Made by a program: the position numbers and the translations under genes. Shown here in pieces: positions 34,554 to 44,378 of a stretch of 64,000 bases of DNA. The DNA is taken from positions 163,350-227,349 of the forward strand of contig DASWYF010000010.1 in assembly GCA_036405135.1 (NCBI GenBank), written 5' to 3'. Below the pieces are notes generated by a model, which saw only the letters and a program-made list of their open reading frames with translations, was not told where the DNA came from and ran no database searches. The DNA comes from Verrucomicrobiia bacterium (GTDB taxonomy: Bacteria > Verrucomicrobiota > Verrucomicrobiia > Limisphaerales > JAEYXS01). Each line of letters opens with the position of its first letter. Within the stretch, counting starts at the first letter, position 1.

Positions 34554-37500
34554 ATGCTTTCCGCAGGAACAGGTGTGCCTCGCAGTCTTAACAGGCTGAT
34601 GAAAGGCGTCTTGTTGCCTGTGATCTTGCTGACGTGGACTCCAACATCAATCCTCTTCGCTGCCAGCAAGATAGATTATGCCACGCAGATAAAACCTATC
34701 CTCATGGAGCGTTGCTACGCCTGTCACGGGGTGCTGAAACAACAGGGCAAGCTGCGCACGGATACGGCACAGTTCTTGAAACAAGGCGGCAAGCATGGCG
34801 TCGGCTTTGTCATTGGCAAACCGAATACGAGTCATCTCATCGAACGCCTGACCGCCGAGGATGTGGAAGACCGGATGCCGCCGGAAGGTGAAGCGTTGAA
34901 GCCGGAGGAAATCGCTCTTTTCAAACAGTGGATTGCCCAAGGAGCTAAAGCGCCCGCCGGGGAGAAGCCGGAGGCAGATCCAAAAGATCATTGGGCCTTT
35001 AAGGCACCGGTGCGTCCTGCTGTGCCAAAAGTGAAAGCGCACGAATGGTCGCAAAACCCGATCGATTCGTTCATCGCAGCGGAACATCAAAAGCAAGGGC
35101 TCAAGCCGCAAGCGCTCGCGGAGAAATCACTCTGGCTGCGACGCGTGTATTTGGACCTGACCGGCCTGCCGCCGAGTTTGAAGGAGATGCAGGAGTTTGA
35201 AGCGGATAATTCACCGCAAGCATATGAGAAGGTGGTGGATCGTTTGTTGGCCTCACCGCAATACGGTGAGCGGTGGGGACGCCACTTCATGGACATCTGG
35301 CGTTACTCGGACTGGTATGGCTTGGGCGATCAGTTGCGCTACAGCCAAAAACATATCTGGCACTGGCGCGACTGGATCGTGGAATCGCTGAACAAGGACA
35401 AAGGCTACGATCGCATGGTGGTGGAGATGCTGGCGGGCGATGAGATTGCGCCGACGGATCGCGACACCTTGCGCGCAACAGGTTTTCTCGCCCGCAACTA
35501 TTATCTCTTCAATCGCACCACGTGGCTGGATGAAGTGGTGGAGCACACGTCGAAGGCATTCCTCGGCCTCACGATGAATTGCGCCAAGTGCCACGATCAC
35601 AAATACGATCCCGTTACGGCGAAGGACTATTATTCGTGGCGCGCCTTCTTCGAGCCCTACCACGTGCGCCTCGATGAATTGCCCGGTGAACCGAATCTGG
35701 AGAAGGACGGTCTGCCGCGTGCCTACGATGTGCATCTGGACCTGCCGACCTATCTGCATGTGCGCGGTGATGAAAAGCATCCGGATAAATCCAAGGAAAT
35801 CACGCCAACGGTGCCTGTGATCTTCAAGCTGCGGGAACCTGCTATCAAAGCGGTGGCTCTGCCGGTGGAATCGCACAGCCCGGCGTTGCAGGAATACGTG
35901 TTCGAGAATCATCGGCAGATCGTGGAACAGCAGGTCACTTCGGCGAAGGCAGCACTGGAGAAGGCCCGGCAAGCGGTGGCTGATCTGGAGGAGAAAACCA
36001 AAACTAAGAAAGCCGAAAGCCCCGTCCCGAAGCGGGTCTTCACCGACGAGTTCCACGCTCTCAACTCGGAATCATGGGAAGAGAAGGGCGGCGCATGGAA
36101 ACGCGATCAGACTGGTTTGAAACAGACACAGGTGGGTGCTGAACGGCATGTGCTGCAATTGCGTGAGCCGCATCCAAAAGATTTCTACGCCAAGGTGCGC
36201 TTCACCATCCAAGGCGGTGAAAAATGGAAGTCCGTAGGTTTCACCTTCGATGCCAGTGAGAAGCACGATGTGCTGGTGTATTTGAGTGCCTATGTCGGAT
36301 CGAAGCTGCAGATAGCCATCACGGATGACGGCAAGACCGTGTATCCGCCGAACGGTTTTATCACTCGCGAAGTGAAGACCGGCACCTCGTATGATCTGGA
36401 GGCGTTCGTGCAAGGCGATCAACTCACGGTATTGGTGGATGGTGTAGATGCACTTTCCTTTACCCTGCCGAGTCGTCAACCCGGACATCTTCAGTTGGTC
36501 ACCTTCGATGCCAGTGCGGAGTTCTTGAATTGTGAATTGTATGAGCTGCCAGCCGATTACGTGCGCCCCGGTGCTTCTGTGGAAGCCAAACTGGCTGATG
36601 CTCGGATTGAAGCGGACACGGCAGCGAAAGCAGTTGTCACGGCGGAACTGCGGTTGAAAGCGTTGCACAGCAGTTGGCAGGCGGATCGCGCGAAGCTGAA
36701 GCAATCGGCTGATGCGGCATCACTGATCGGTATTGCCGCCAAAGATGAAGCGGCTTGGCGATTGGCGGAGGCAGAAACTGCGTTGGTAAAACTGGAAGCT
36801 GCTGAGCAAAAGGCCAAAAAGAGTGATGAAAAGAAATTAAAAAGTGCGCGCGAAGCGGTGACCAAGGCGAAAGAACGAGTTGCGAAGCCGGAGGACAAAT
36901 ACACTTCCTTGCGTGGTTCGCTAAAAGCTCTCGATGGCCCGGATGAAAAAGAGGATCACCGTAACCTGCCATTTCCCACGACCAGCACTGGTCGTCGCAC
37001 CGCCTTGGCGCAGTGGATCGCGAATGCGCAGAACCCCTTGACCGCACGCGTGGCGGTGAATCACTTGTGGGTGCGGCATTTCGGCCAGCCGTTGGTGCCT
37101 ACAGTGATGGATTTCGGTCGGCGCGGTGCAGCGCCGACGCATCCGGAATTGTTAGATTGGCTGGCGGTGGAGTTCATGGAGAGCGGCTGGAGCATGAAGC
37201 ATATGCACCGCTTGATGGTGCTCTCTCGCACGTATCGGCTGAGTTCATCCAATGCGGACGCGCCGAAGGCATCGCTCATGAAAGATGCGGAGAACAAGTA
37301 TTACTGGCGTATGAATCCGGTGCGCATGGAGGCGCAATCCGTGCGCGATAGTCTCCTGCAGCTATCCGGTCAGCTTGATCTGACGATGGGTGGACCGACA
37401 ATCGATCCGAAGAAAGAAGACAAAGTGTTCCGACGCAGCCTTTACTTCACGCACTCAAAGGATGATGTGCACATGTTCCTAGAGACGTTCGATAATGCGA

Positions 37501-37835
37501 ACGTGCAGGAGTGCTATCGCCGCTCGGAGAGCGTGCTGCCACAGCAGGCATTGGCGCTGGCGAACAGTAAATTATCCATGATGTCAGCGGGCAAGCTGGC
37601 GGAGAGGTTGATAAAGGATAATTCGGCGATCACGGATGACGTGTTCATCCGCACGGCCTATGAAACCATTCTCGCGTTAGAGCCAGATAAAGGTGAAATG
37701 GAAGTGTGCGCGGAAACACTGATGCAGTTACGCAGCCTTGCGGAGAAGCAAGGGCATAAAGACCCGATGGCGCGTGCGCGTGCGGGCTTGGTGCATGCCT
37801 TGTTCAATCACAACGATTTCATCACGGTGAGGTAG
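34554..37835 (+). CDS. DUF1549/DUF1553 protein with cytochrome domain, coiled coils and concanavalin-like insert
   Basis: 1093 residues; ATG at 34554, with ATG 34599 as alternative start. Signal sequence around [23 protein letters not shown]1-type heme motif CYACHG at 54-59, DUF1549 ([20 protein letters not shown], then [20 protein letters not shown] and a second [11 protein letters not shown] near 342-352). Then a coiled coil (about 460-495), a beta-rich segment (about 505-665, [20 protein letters not shown] to [17 protein letters not shown]) resembling a LamG/concanavalin fold, a second coiled coil (about 680-790), and DUF1553 ([20 protein letters not shown] onward). Followed 4 bp later by its DUF1501 partner. 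Confidence 0.92.
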   Translation: MLSAGTGVPRSLNRLMKGVLLPVILLTWTPTSILFAASKIDYATQIKPILMERCYACHGVLKQQGKLRTDTAQFLKQGGKHGVGFVIGKPNTSHLIERLTAEDVEDRMPPEGEALKPEEIALFKQWIAQGAKAPAGEKPEADPKDHWAFKAPVRPAVPKVKAHEWSQNPIDSFIAAEHQKQGLKPQALAEKSLWLRRVYLDLTGLPPSLKEMQEFEADNSPQAYEKVVDRLLASPQYGERWGRHFMDIWRYSDWYGLGDQLRYSQKHIWHWRDWIVESLNKDKGYDRMVVEMLAGDEIAPTDRDTLRATGFLARNYYLFNRTTWLDEVVEHTSKAFLGLTMNCAKCHDHKYDPVTAKDYYSWRAFFEPYHVRLDELPGEPNLEKDGLPRAYDVHLDLPTYLHVRGDEKHPDKSKEITPTVPVIFKLREPAIKAVALPVESHSPALQEYVFENHRQIVEQQVTSAKAALEKARQAVADLEEKTKTKKAESPVPKRVFTDEFHALNSESWEEKGGAWKRDQTGLKQTQVGAERHVLQLREPHPKDFYAKVRFTIQGGEKWKSVGFTFDASEKHDVLVYLSAYVGSKLQIAITDDGKTVYPPNGFITREVKTGTSYDLEAFVQGDQLTVLVDGVDALSFTLPSRQPGHLQLVTFDASAEFLNCELYELPADYVRPGASVEAKLADARIEADTAAKAVVTAELRLKALHSSWQADRAKLKQSADAASLIGIAAKDEAAWRLAEAETALVKLEAAEQKAKKSDEKKLKSAREAVTKAKERVAKPEDKYTSLRGSLKALDGPDEKEDHRNLPFPTTSTGRRTALAQWIANAQNPLTARVAVNHLWVRHFGQPLVPTVMDFGRRGAAPTHPELLDWLAVEFMESGWSMKHMHRLMVLSRTYRLSSSNADAPKASLMKDAENKYYWRMNPVRMEAQSVRDSLLQLSGQLDLTMGGPTIDPKKEDKVFRRSLYFTHSKDDVHMFLETFDNANVQECYRRSESVLPQQALALANSKLSMMSAGKLAERLIKDNSAITDDVFIRTAYETILALEPDKGEMEVCAETLMQLRSLAEKQGHKDPMARARAGLVHALFNHNDFITVR

Positions 37836-37839
37836 GCGT

Positions 37840-39300
37840 ATGAATCCATTCTCTTCTTATCTCAAGCGCAGGCAGCCGATACTGAATCGTCGCTCTTTTC
37901 TCGGCGATATCGGCATGGGTTTCTCGAGTATCGCACTGGCGTCGTTGTTGCAGCGGGATGGCTACGCATCCACCACTTGGGCGCCGCCGACGGGACAGCC
38001 GCACTTCGCGCCGAAGGCGAAAAGCGTCATCTGGCTTTTCATGCGCGGAGGTGTGAGTCACATGGAGGGATTTGATCCCAAGCCGATGTTGAACAAGTAT
38101 GCGGGCAAATCCATCGGTGAGACGCCGTTCAAGGACGTGCAGAGCCCGGAGAAGTTGAAGAAGGTTCGCGTAGTGGTGGTGAATGACGCGAATGGGCAGC
38201 AGCGCAATGTCATCTATCCTTTGCAAACGGGCTTTCGTAAAGCAGGGCAGAGTGGCATCGAGGTGAGCGATTTCTTTCCGCACATCCGCGAGTGCGTGGA
38301 TGACCTCGCGGTGATCCGTTCCATGTGGACGACGGATGATAATCATGGTGCGCAGGTGCAGTTCCATTCTGGTCGGCACATGTTGGATGGTCGTTTTCCC
38401 ACGATTGGTGCTTGGGTGAACTACGGGTTGGGTTCGTTGAATGACAACCTGCCGCAGTTCATCAACATGGGGCCGCGCTTCTTCGATTCACGCGATGGCC
38501 ATTATCTCGGGCCAGCCTTTGATGCCGTGCCGTTGAAGATCGATCCGAAGTCACCGTTGGATTTTGCGAAGCCGGAAAGTGACATCACGGAAGCCGAGCA
38601 GGCGGCTGAGTTTGCATTGCTCGGTAAACTGAATCGCTTCAGCGCGGTGAAGTATCCGCAGGACCCGAATCTGCTCGCACGCATCAAGGCGTATGAACTG
38701 GCCTTTCGTATGCAGACGGCGGTTCCAGAGGTCATTCATTTCGAGAAAGAGAGCGACAGTATCAAGAAGCTCTATGGCTTGGATGAAGAGGCGACGAAGC
38801 CGTTCGGTATGCAATTGCTCGCGGCGCGACGTTTCGCTGAGCGGGGCGTGCGCTTCATCCAGATCCAGCATGGCGATGGTGCGGCAGGTGCGTGGGATGC
38901 GCATTCAGGACTGAAGAGCAATCACACCAAGCTGGCGCGTGAAGTGGATAAACCGATCGCAGGGTTGCTCCAAGATTTGAAGCAGCGCGGGATGTTGGAT
39001 GACACGCTGGTGGTGTTTGCCACTGAGTTCGGGCGCACGCCGGGTTCACAAGGCGCGGATGGGCGTGATCATCATCCGTTTGGTTTCTCCGTGTGGATGG
39101 CGGGTGGCGGTGTGAAAGGCGGTATCGTGCATGGTACAACGGATGAATTGGGATTCCATGCGGTGGAGCATCCGCATTATGTGACGGATGTGCATGCCAC
39201 CATCATGCATCAGCTTGGATTGGATTCACGGAAACTGGAAGTGCCGGGGCGCAAGCGGTTGGATGTGGATCATGGGCATGTGATCCGGGAAATACTGTGA
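37840..39300 (+). CDS. DUF1501 family protein with Tat signal
   Basis: 486 residues. Twin-arginine signal [20 protein letters not shown] at about 18-37. DUF1501 core: [80 protein letters not shown] then [20 protein letters not shown], and [13 protein letters not shown]. Compared with the gene at 1570 it keeps the longer RDHH version of the C-terminal motif. Co-transcribed with the preceding DUF1549/DUF1553 gene. Exported; function unknown. Confidence 0.94.
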   Translation: MNPFSSYLKRRQPILNRRSFLGDIGMGFSSIALASLLQRDGYASTTWAPPTGQPHFAPKAKSVIWLFMRGGVSHMEGFDPKPMLNKYAGKSIGETPFKDVQSPEKLKKVRVVVVNDANGQQRNVIYPLQTGFRKAGQSGIEVSDFFPHIRECVDDLAVIRSMWTTDDNHGAQVQFHSGRHMLDGRFPTIGAWVNYGLGSLNDNLPQFINMGPRFFDSRDGHYLGPAFDAVPLKIDPKSPLDFAKPESDITEAEQAAEFALLGKLNRFSAVKYPQDPNLLARIKAYELAFRMQTAVPEVIHFEKESDSIKKLYGLDEEATKPFGMQLLAARRFAERGVRFIQIQHGDGAAGAWDAHSGLKSNHTKLAREVDKPIAGLLQDLKQRGMLDDTLVVFATEFGRTPGSQGADGRDHHPFGFSVWMAGGGVKGGIVHGTTDELGFHAVEHPHYVTDVHATIMHQLGLDSRKLEVPGRKRLDVDHGHVIREIL

Positions 39301-39401
39301 GATTTACGAGTGGCTCGATGATTGGAGGTATAAAAAGAAATTACGCGCCCACCTTTGTGATGGGTGCGTAAATCGTAAATCAAAAATCGTAAATCCGAAG
39401 T
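39300..39401. repeat. ATTTACGA / AAATCGTAAAT dispersed repeats
   Basis: GATTTACGAG directly after the stop, then GTAAATCGTAAATCAAAAAT and CGTAAATCC. An inverted counterpart lies at 39888-39918 on the other side of the TerB-like gene. Confidence 0.65.
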
Positions 39402-39405
39402 GGTC

Positions 39406-39834
39406 TTACGGTTTCGGATACACACCTAGGGTCACCGCGATGGCGACAAGGGCTTTTTCTTCATCCTTGCTCATCTTGTTGCCGAAGCCGAAGAAGCCAC
39501 CAGAGGATTCGGCGATCAGCTTGCCGAGGCCGAGCAGGGACATCTTGAAGGTCTGCGCTTCCGCTGGATGATTCGTGTCCACGTATTCGCCGATGCGCTT
39601 GAGTTCGGCGACGAAATCAAATTGGCCGGAGGTCAGTTCCTTCAGATAGCGCTCCAAATTTGGCAGCATGTCCGCGATGGCTTTTTGCAGGAGAGGGCTG
39701 GGCAGCTTGCCGGAGCTGAGGACGACCTTTTGGAAGTTCTCAAGTTCCTTCTTGTCCACCTTGCCGTCAGAGGCGGCAACGAGGAGGAAGATCAAAAGCG
39801 GCGAGCGGGGCAGTAAATCGATATCGTTAGTCAC
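39406..39834 (-). CDS. TerB-like protein
   Basis: 142 residues from GTG 39834 (reads MTNDIDLLPRSPLLIFLLVA); a TTG at 39870 is an alternative. The motif FLLVAASDGKVDKKELENFQ is the acidic first repeat of the TerB/DjlA family (ASDGxVDxxE), which can bind metal. The C-terminal KMSKDEEKALVAIAVTLGVY is a second, weaker match. Helical, soluble, no signal peptide. TerB-like proteins occur in stress and membrane-linked systems, but no other ter genes are near, so no role is assigned. Confidence 0.68.
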   Translation of the reverse strand: MTNDIDLLPRSPLLIFLLVAASDGKVDKKELENFQKVVLSSGKLPSPLLQKAIADMLPNLERYLKELTSGQFDFVAELKRIGEYVDTNHPAEAQTFKMSLLGLGKLIAESSGGFFGFGNKMSKDEEKALVAIAVTLGVYPKP

Positions 39835-39887
39835 GGGCGCGGAGGGTAGTGAAGCGCCTCCCGCAGGCAAGCGGGAAAATGAAGTGG

Positions 39888-39918
39888 GATTTACGATTTT
39901 GGAATTACGATTTACGAG
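39888..39918. repeat. ATTTACGA dispersed repeat
   Basis: GGATTTACGATTTTGGAATT then ACGATTTACGA. With 39300-39401 it brackets the TerB-like gene in mirrored orientation. Confidence 0.6.
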
Positions 39919-39924
39919 GCGTTC

Positions 39925-41193
39925 TTAATGTAACAGCCAGAAGAATACGATGGCGACGGCTGTGGGCAGCAGTGCGCCCAAGAACAGGTTTAACGGGCTG
40001 ATGCCTTCGTCTTGAAATACTTTGGCGCTTTGGAGAATGCCGACTCCGGCGGGGTTGGGGGCGTTGGCGATCACGGTGAGACCGCCGCCAGTGACGGCGC
40101 CAGCCACCAAAGCATATTTGAGTTCATCGGAGATGCCTTCGACAAGGGAACCTAGATAGGTGAGGGCGGCGTTGTCCGTGATGGCGGTGAGTGCGGTTGC
40201 ACCATAGAAGAGCGATGAACCGTTGAGGCTTTGGATCAGCGGTTTAAGCCAATAGGCTTGCAGAGAGCCAAGCGTGACCAGACCCGCGAGGAAAAAACCC
40301 ACCAGCAAACCTTCGCGCAACTTGAGTTCATCCTGATATTCTTTCGTGGCCACCACGAGGCCGAGAAAGAGCACGAAGATGCCGAGGAACACGTCCGGGT
40401 GATGGGCGAAGCCGACGACCATGGCAAGGAAGGCGATATGCAGAAGCGTGAGCCACGCCGGGATTCGGCCACCGTCGCCACGCTGGACTTGAACTTGGGC
40501 CAAGTCCTTGCGGTACATGGTGGTGATGATGATGGCAGAAAAAATGCAGGCGGAAGCGGCGCGCCAGCCGAAATTTTGAAACATGAAACCGAAATCCCAG
40601 TTCCACTTCGCAGCGACCATGAGCACGGGTGGTGCAGCGAAGTGCGTGAGCGTACCGCCGATGGATACATTCACGAAGAGCAGACCCAAGGTGGCATACG
40701 CAAATTTCGTGCTGATGCCTTGGTCGAAGTAGCGGCGTTTTAACAATAATGCCAGCAATGTCATCGCGGCGGGTTCCGTGATGAAGGAGCCGAGCAAAGG
40801 TCCAAAAGAGAGCGCGGTGAAGTAGAACGCGACACTTTCACGGGCGGGAATGAGGCGGGCGACTTGGGAGATGAGCCACTCCGCCAGCTTCACTACAGGG
40901 CGTGTGGCGGCGACGACCATGATCACGAAGACAAACTTGGGCTCGGTGAAATTGAGGCTCTCGATGTATTCTACCGCCTGATTGACTGAGCCGCTTAAAA
41001 CCGTGATGCCGCCGAAAAGAGCAGCAGCCCACAGTCCGAAGACCACTTCCGTTTCGGCAAGAAAATGCAGCACATTCTCTTGCAGCGAACCGGCGGGATA
41101 TTTGTGCGCCCAATGAGCAAAGCGCTTCACGCAGAAGGTGTGTATGACTGCGAGCGCAAAGAGGACTGTGGCAAGGATTTCGATGGACTTCAT
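39925..41193 (-). CDS. Putative Na+/H+ antiporter (Na_H_antiport_3 family)
   Basis: 422 residues from ATG 41193 (MKSIEILATVLFALAVIHTF); the frame to 41310 adds 39 hydrophilic residues. About 10-11 membrane segments, for example VVFGLWAAALFGGITVLSGS, FVFVIMVVAATRPVVKLAEW, YATLGLLFVNVSIGGTLTHF then AAPPVLMVA, and ALVAGAVTGGGLTVIANAPN then PAGVGIL. The repeated ATRP/SIGGTLTHFAAPP and TDNAALTYLGSL motifs fit the putative Na+/H+ antiporter family of the ion-transporter superfamily. Inner membrane. Transported ion not proven. Confidence 0.86.
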   Translation of the reverse strand: MKSIEILATVLFALAVIHTFCVKRFAHWAHKYPAGSLQENVLHFLAETEVVFGLWAAALFGGITVLSGSVNQAVEYIESLNFTEPKFVFVIMVVAATRPVVKLAEWLISQVARLIPARESVAFYFTALSFGPLLGSFITEPAAMTLLALLLKRRYFDQGISTKFAYATLGLLFVNVSIGGTLTHFAAPPVLMVAAKWNWDFGFMFQNFGWRAASACIFSAIIITTMYRKDLAQVQVQRGDGGRIPAWLTLLHIAFLAMVVGFAHHPDVFLGIFVLFLGLVVATKEYQDELKLREGLLVGFFLAGLVTLGSLQAYWLKPLIQSLNGSSLFYGATALTAITDNAALTYLGSLVEGISDELKYALVAGAVTGGGLTVIANAPNPAGVGILQSAKVFQDEGISPLNLFLGALLPTAVAIVFFWLLH

Positions 41194-41489
41194 GGGCTGG
41201 AACTCAGCATCCGGTGATTCAACGGCAATAGTGTGCGGTTGTGTTTCAGCAGATGGCGGCCCGACCATCCAGTAACCTTCGAGGCTGGCAGGCCTCGAAC
41301 CCGCGAACAAGGTAGCTGCTGGATTGCAGGTTCGTCAAATGGTTCAGGATTTTGAAATGGCAGAAGCTGTCTTTGCTTGGATGGGGATTGGTGCGACTTG
41401 GACCCCGACATCTGCCGGGGCAGGCAGTCGCGAAAGAAAAAAGCCGGTCATCTGACGATGACCGGCTTTTGAAATAATCACCGTCCTGC
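41194..41489. other. Intergenic region between antiporter and rpoD
   Basis: No gene seen apart from the rpoD terminator at 41437-41470. Confidence 0.6.
41437..41470 (-). terminator. Terminator of rpoD
   Basis: Perfect 14-bp stem AAAAGCCGGTCATC (41439-41452) with its complement at 41457-41470, TGAC-type tetraloop, and a T-run on the minus strand. It lies 20 bp after the rpoD stop. Confidence 0.92.
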
Positions 41490-43346
41490 TTACGCGGCTT
41501 CGGCGGTTTCGAGGAAGCCTTGCAGGTGGCGGATACGTGTCGGGTGACGCAACTTACGCAACGCCTTCGCCTCGATCTGACGGATACGCTCACGGGTCAC
41601 TTTATACTGCTTGCCCACTTCTTCCAGCGTGCGGGCGTAGCCGTCCACGAGGCCGAAACGGAGTTCCAATATGCGGCGTTCGCGCTCGGTCAAGGTGTTG
41701 AGCACCTCGCCCAGCTTGTCCTTCAACATGCTGTAACCGGTCGAATCGATCGGGTTCTCGACGGATTGATCTTCGATGAAGTCACCGAAGCTGGAATCGC
41801 CGTCATCACCCACGGGGGCTTGCAGCGAGACCGGCTGGCGGGCCATGCGCAGAATGGAGTTCACGCGCTCCACCGGCATGTTCATTTCGTCCGCGATCTC
41901 TTCCGGATTCGCTTCACGGCCGAGTTCCTGCATCAACTGCTTCTGGACGCGCCAGACTTTGTTGATGATCTCGATCATGTGCACCGGGATACGGATCGTG
42001 CGGGCCTGATCGGCGATGGAGCGGGTGATCGCCTGGCGGATCCACCACGTCGCATACGTGGAGAACTTGTAACCGCGGCGATACTCGAATTTCTCAACGC
42101 CCTTCATCAGACCCATGTTGCCTTCCTGGATCAGGTCGAGGAAGGACTGGCCACGGTTCGTGTATTTCTTGGCGATGGAGATCACGAGGCGCAAGTTGGC
42201 CTCGGCCATTTCCATCTTGGCCTTCTGGGCGGCCTCGGCAAAACGCTTCATCTCCGCGTGCGCGTTCAGGTAATCCTGCTCCGGCATACGGACGAAATCT
42301 TCCAGTGAACGGATCTTGGACTGCTCGCCATCGATGATGTTATGCACCGCGGCAGACTTGCCTTTGTGCTCCATCTCCTTGATGAGGCGGCGGCTGGCGA
42401 GAATCTTGTCGTGGATGTTGTCAGAGACCACCGCCATTTCCTCGAGCACCTTTTGCTTGAAGAAGAACTGGCCGAAGGTGGATTGCAGCTTCTTGTCGAG
42501 CTTGGCCATCTCCTGTTGGAGCTTGGTCTTTTTGGTGCCTTCGGCAACTTTGCGCCAGGCGGCATAGGCTTCATCCACGCCGTGGTCCATTTCGCGGACT
42601 TTCTTCACCAGACGGCGCAGGGCCTTCAAGTGGTTCTCGCGACCTTCGATCTTGCTGTCCACGATCACGCGGTCGAAGCGTTCCTTCGGCGGTTCGGAGA
42701 TGAGTTTTTCAGCGAGGGCGATGTGTTCCTTGGCGGTGAAGCCGAAGGAGTAGATGATGCGCTTGACGTTGAGTTCCGCGTCCTCGATGCGTTTGCAGAT
42801 CTCGACTTCCTGCTCGCGGGTGAGCAGGGGAGTCTTGCCCATCTGGCGCATATACATGCGGACGGGGTCATCCAGACTGTCGAGGCGGGAGCGTTCGTCT
42901 TCGTCTTCAGCTTCCGTGGTTTGCTTGGCGCGTTCCACTTCTTCCTGGTCGACGATCTCGATATCGAGATTGCTCAGGCGTTGGTGAATCTCGTCCAAGT
43001 CCTCAGCGGTGTGAGGCGTTTCGGCAAGACCTTCCGCGATGTCATCATAAGTGAGGTAACCCTGCTCGCGGGCGAGATCGGAAAGTTCTTTGACCTTTTC
43101 GAGAAGGTCCACGGTGGTGAAGCGTTGGGGGACGGAAGCTTCAAGAGCGGCATCCTTGTCCTTGTCTGCCTTTTCCGTGCCGCTGCGCAAAGCGGCAGGC
43201 ACCTTCTCGCCTTTGCCGTGAGCGTGAGAATCAGCAGGAGCTTCGGTGGCCGCGCCTTTGCCAAAAACCAATTTGCGACCACGAGAGCGGGGTGGCGGGG
43301 CGGATTCCGTTTTCGTGTTCGTTTTGCTGCGAGTCGATTTTGCCAT
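41490..43346 (-). CDS. rpoD: RNA polymerase primary sigma factor (sigma-70)
   Basis: 618 residues. A Lys/Arg- and Ala-rich N-terminal tail (about 1-75) precedes region 1.1 ([20 protein letters not shown]). Region 1.2 is [20 protein letters not shown]; then a non-conserved region (about 195-345). Region 2 is [20 protein letters not shown] and [20 protein letters not shown] (core and -10 binding), region 3 [20 protein letters not shown], region 4 [18 protein letters not shown] and the -35-binding helix [20 protein letters not shown]. All regions intact, so this is the housekeeping sigma factor. Own terminator downstream. Confidence 0.97.
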   Translation of the reverse strand: MAKSTRSKTNTKTESAPPPRSRGRKLVFGKGAATEAPADSHAHGKGEKVPAALRSGTEKADKDKDAALEASVPQRFTTVDLLEKVKELSDLAREQGYLTYDDIAEGLAETPHTAEDLDEIHQRLSNLDIEIVDQEEVERAKQTTEAEDEDERSRLDSLDDPVRMYMRQMGKTPLLTREQEVEICKRIEDAELNVKRIIYSFGFTAKEHIALAEKLISEPPKERFDRVIVDSKIEGRENHLKALRRLVKKVREMDHGVDEAYAAWRKVAEGTKKTKLQQEMAKLDKKLQSTFGQFFFKQKVLEEMAVVSDNIHDKILASRRLIKEMEHKGKSAAVHNIIDGEQSKIRSLEDFVRMPEQDYLNAHAEMKRFAEAAQKAKMEMAEANLRLVISIAKKYTNRGQSFLDLIQEGNMGLMKGVEKFEYRRGYKFSTYATWWIRQAITRSIADQARTIRIPVHMIEIINKVWRVQKQLMQELGREANPEEIADEMNMPVERVNSILRMARQPVSLQAPVGDDGDSSFGDFIEDQSVENPIDSTGYSMLKDKLGEVLNTLTERERRILELRFGLVDGYARTLEEVGKQYKVTRERIRQIEAKALRKLRHPTRIRHLQGFLETAEAA

Positions 43347-43475
43347 ATATCCGGTTCGTCACTTGCGTCTCCCACTAGAGACAACAAGATTCCCAAGGTG
43401 TCAGAAAACCTGCCAGTAGTCAATACATGGACTTGATTCTTTGGTGCTGGCAGGTTAGGCCCTTTGAGTAATCTA

Positions 43476-44321
43476 ATGGGGCATAAAGTTACAGACCGCA
43501 ATGAGTTGCGCCGGGCCGTGGGCTTTTGCCGCCGGGTAAGCCTGGAGGCGCCGCCGCTGGCCATCGTCTTGGGCAGCTGTTTCGGAAACGTGGCAGAGGC
43601 TTTTCAGGGGGGGTGGGTGCCAACGGGCAAGATTCCCGGCTGTCCAAAGCCTTCGGTGCCGGGACATGCAGGACGATGGGGCTGGGGCAACTTGGGAAAA
43701 GCCCCGGTGTTATTGATAGCGGGGCGGGTTCATTATTACGAACGCCGGAACATGGCGGAAGTCACCTTTGCCATCCGGACATTGGCGGAGTATGGTGTGC
43801 GAAACGTCCTGTTCACCAATGCTGCCGGCTGCCTTAATGCCCGATGGCGTTGCGGGGACTTGATGCAGGTCCGCGATCATATCAACTTCATGGGGGTAAA
43901 CCCTTTATGCGAAATGGGTTGGAAAAGTTCTGAAGATTTTGTAGATTTGTCGGCAACCTATGATGGTGACTTGCGGGAAGGGCTGTTACTCGCCGCCATT
44001 AAAGCAGGAATAAAGTTGAGAGAAGGCGTATATCTTGCTGTCTCAGGACCAAGTTATGAGACGCCGGCGGAGATTAGGGCCTTTCGGCAGTGGGGGGCGG
44101 ATGCTGTCGGTATGAGTACGGTGCCGGAAGCGATTGTGGCGCGGCGTTACGGGATGAAAGTAGCTGCGCTTTCCTGCCTCACAAATATGGCGGCAGGATT
44201 GACGAAAAAGACGATCTCGCACGATGAGGTGATGGCTGCGGGTAGTGAAAACAATCATCGAAACAGCGAGTTAATACGGATTTTTGCACAGAAGTTTGCG
44301 CCAGATGCAAAGGCTGGTTAG
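43476..44321 (+). CDS. Purine nucleoside phosphorylase
   Basis: 281 residues from ATG 43476 (a TTG at 43464 is an alternative). Trimeric PNP family (PunA/XapA/PNP): LAIVLGSCFGNVAEAF with the phosphate-binding Ser, VPGHAGRWGWG, VLLIAGRVHYYERRNMAEVT with His, TNAAGCLN, VRDHINFMGVNPL, YLAVSGPSYETPAEIRAFRQ with the base-site Glu, GADAVGMSTVPEAIVARRYG and LTNMAAGLTKKTISHDEV with Asn/Lys at the base site. Phosphorolyses purine nucleosides to base and ribose 1-phosphate. Cytoplasmic. Divergent from rpoD. Confidence 0.94.
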   Translation: MGHKVTDRNELRRAVGFCRRVSLEAPPLAIVLGSCFGNVAEAFQGGWVPTGKIPGCPKPSVPGHAGRWGWGNLGKAPVLLIAGRVHYYERRNMAEVTFAIRTLAEYGVRNVLFTNAAGCLNARWRCGDLMQVRDHINFMGVNPLCEMGWKSSEDFVDLSATYDGDLREGLLLAAIKAGIKLREGVYLAVSGPSYETPAEIRAFRQWGADAVGMSTVPEAIVARRYGMKVAALSCLTNMAAGLTKKTISHDEVMAAGSENNHRNSELIRIFAQKFAPDAKAG

Positions 44322-44378
44322 TATTGAGCCGATAAGAAGAGAGCCGATAGCCAAGAGGTCAGTCGGTAAAGCCGTGGA

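Noticed and set aside
34436..34669. N-terminal extension of the DUF1592 protein to 34669
   Set aside because: It would overlap the start of the divergent gene at 34554 and place the signal peptide internally.
42342..43436. 364-codon plus-strand frame opposite rpoD
   Set aside because: Shadow of the sigma factor; Leu/Phe/Ala-biased composition without recognisable domain.
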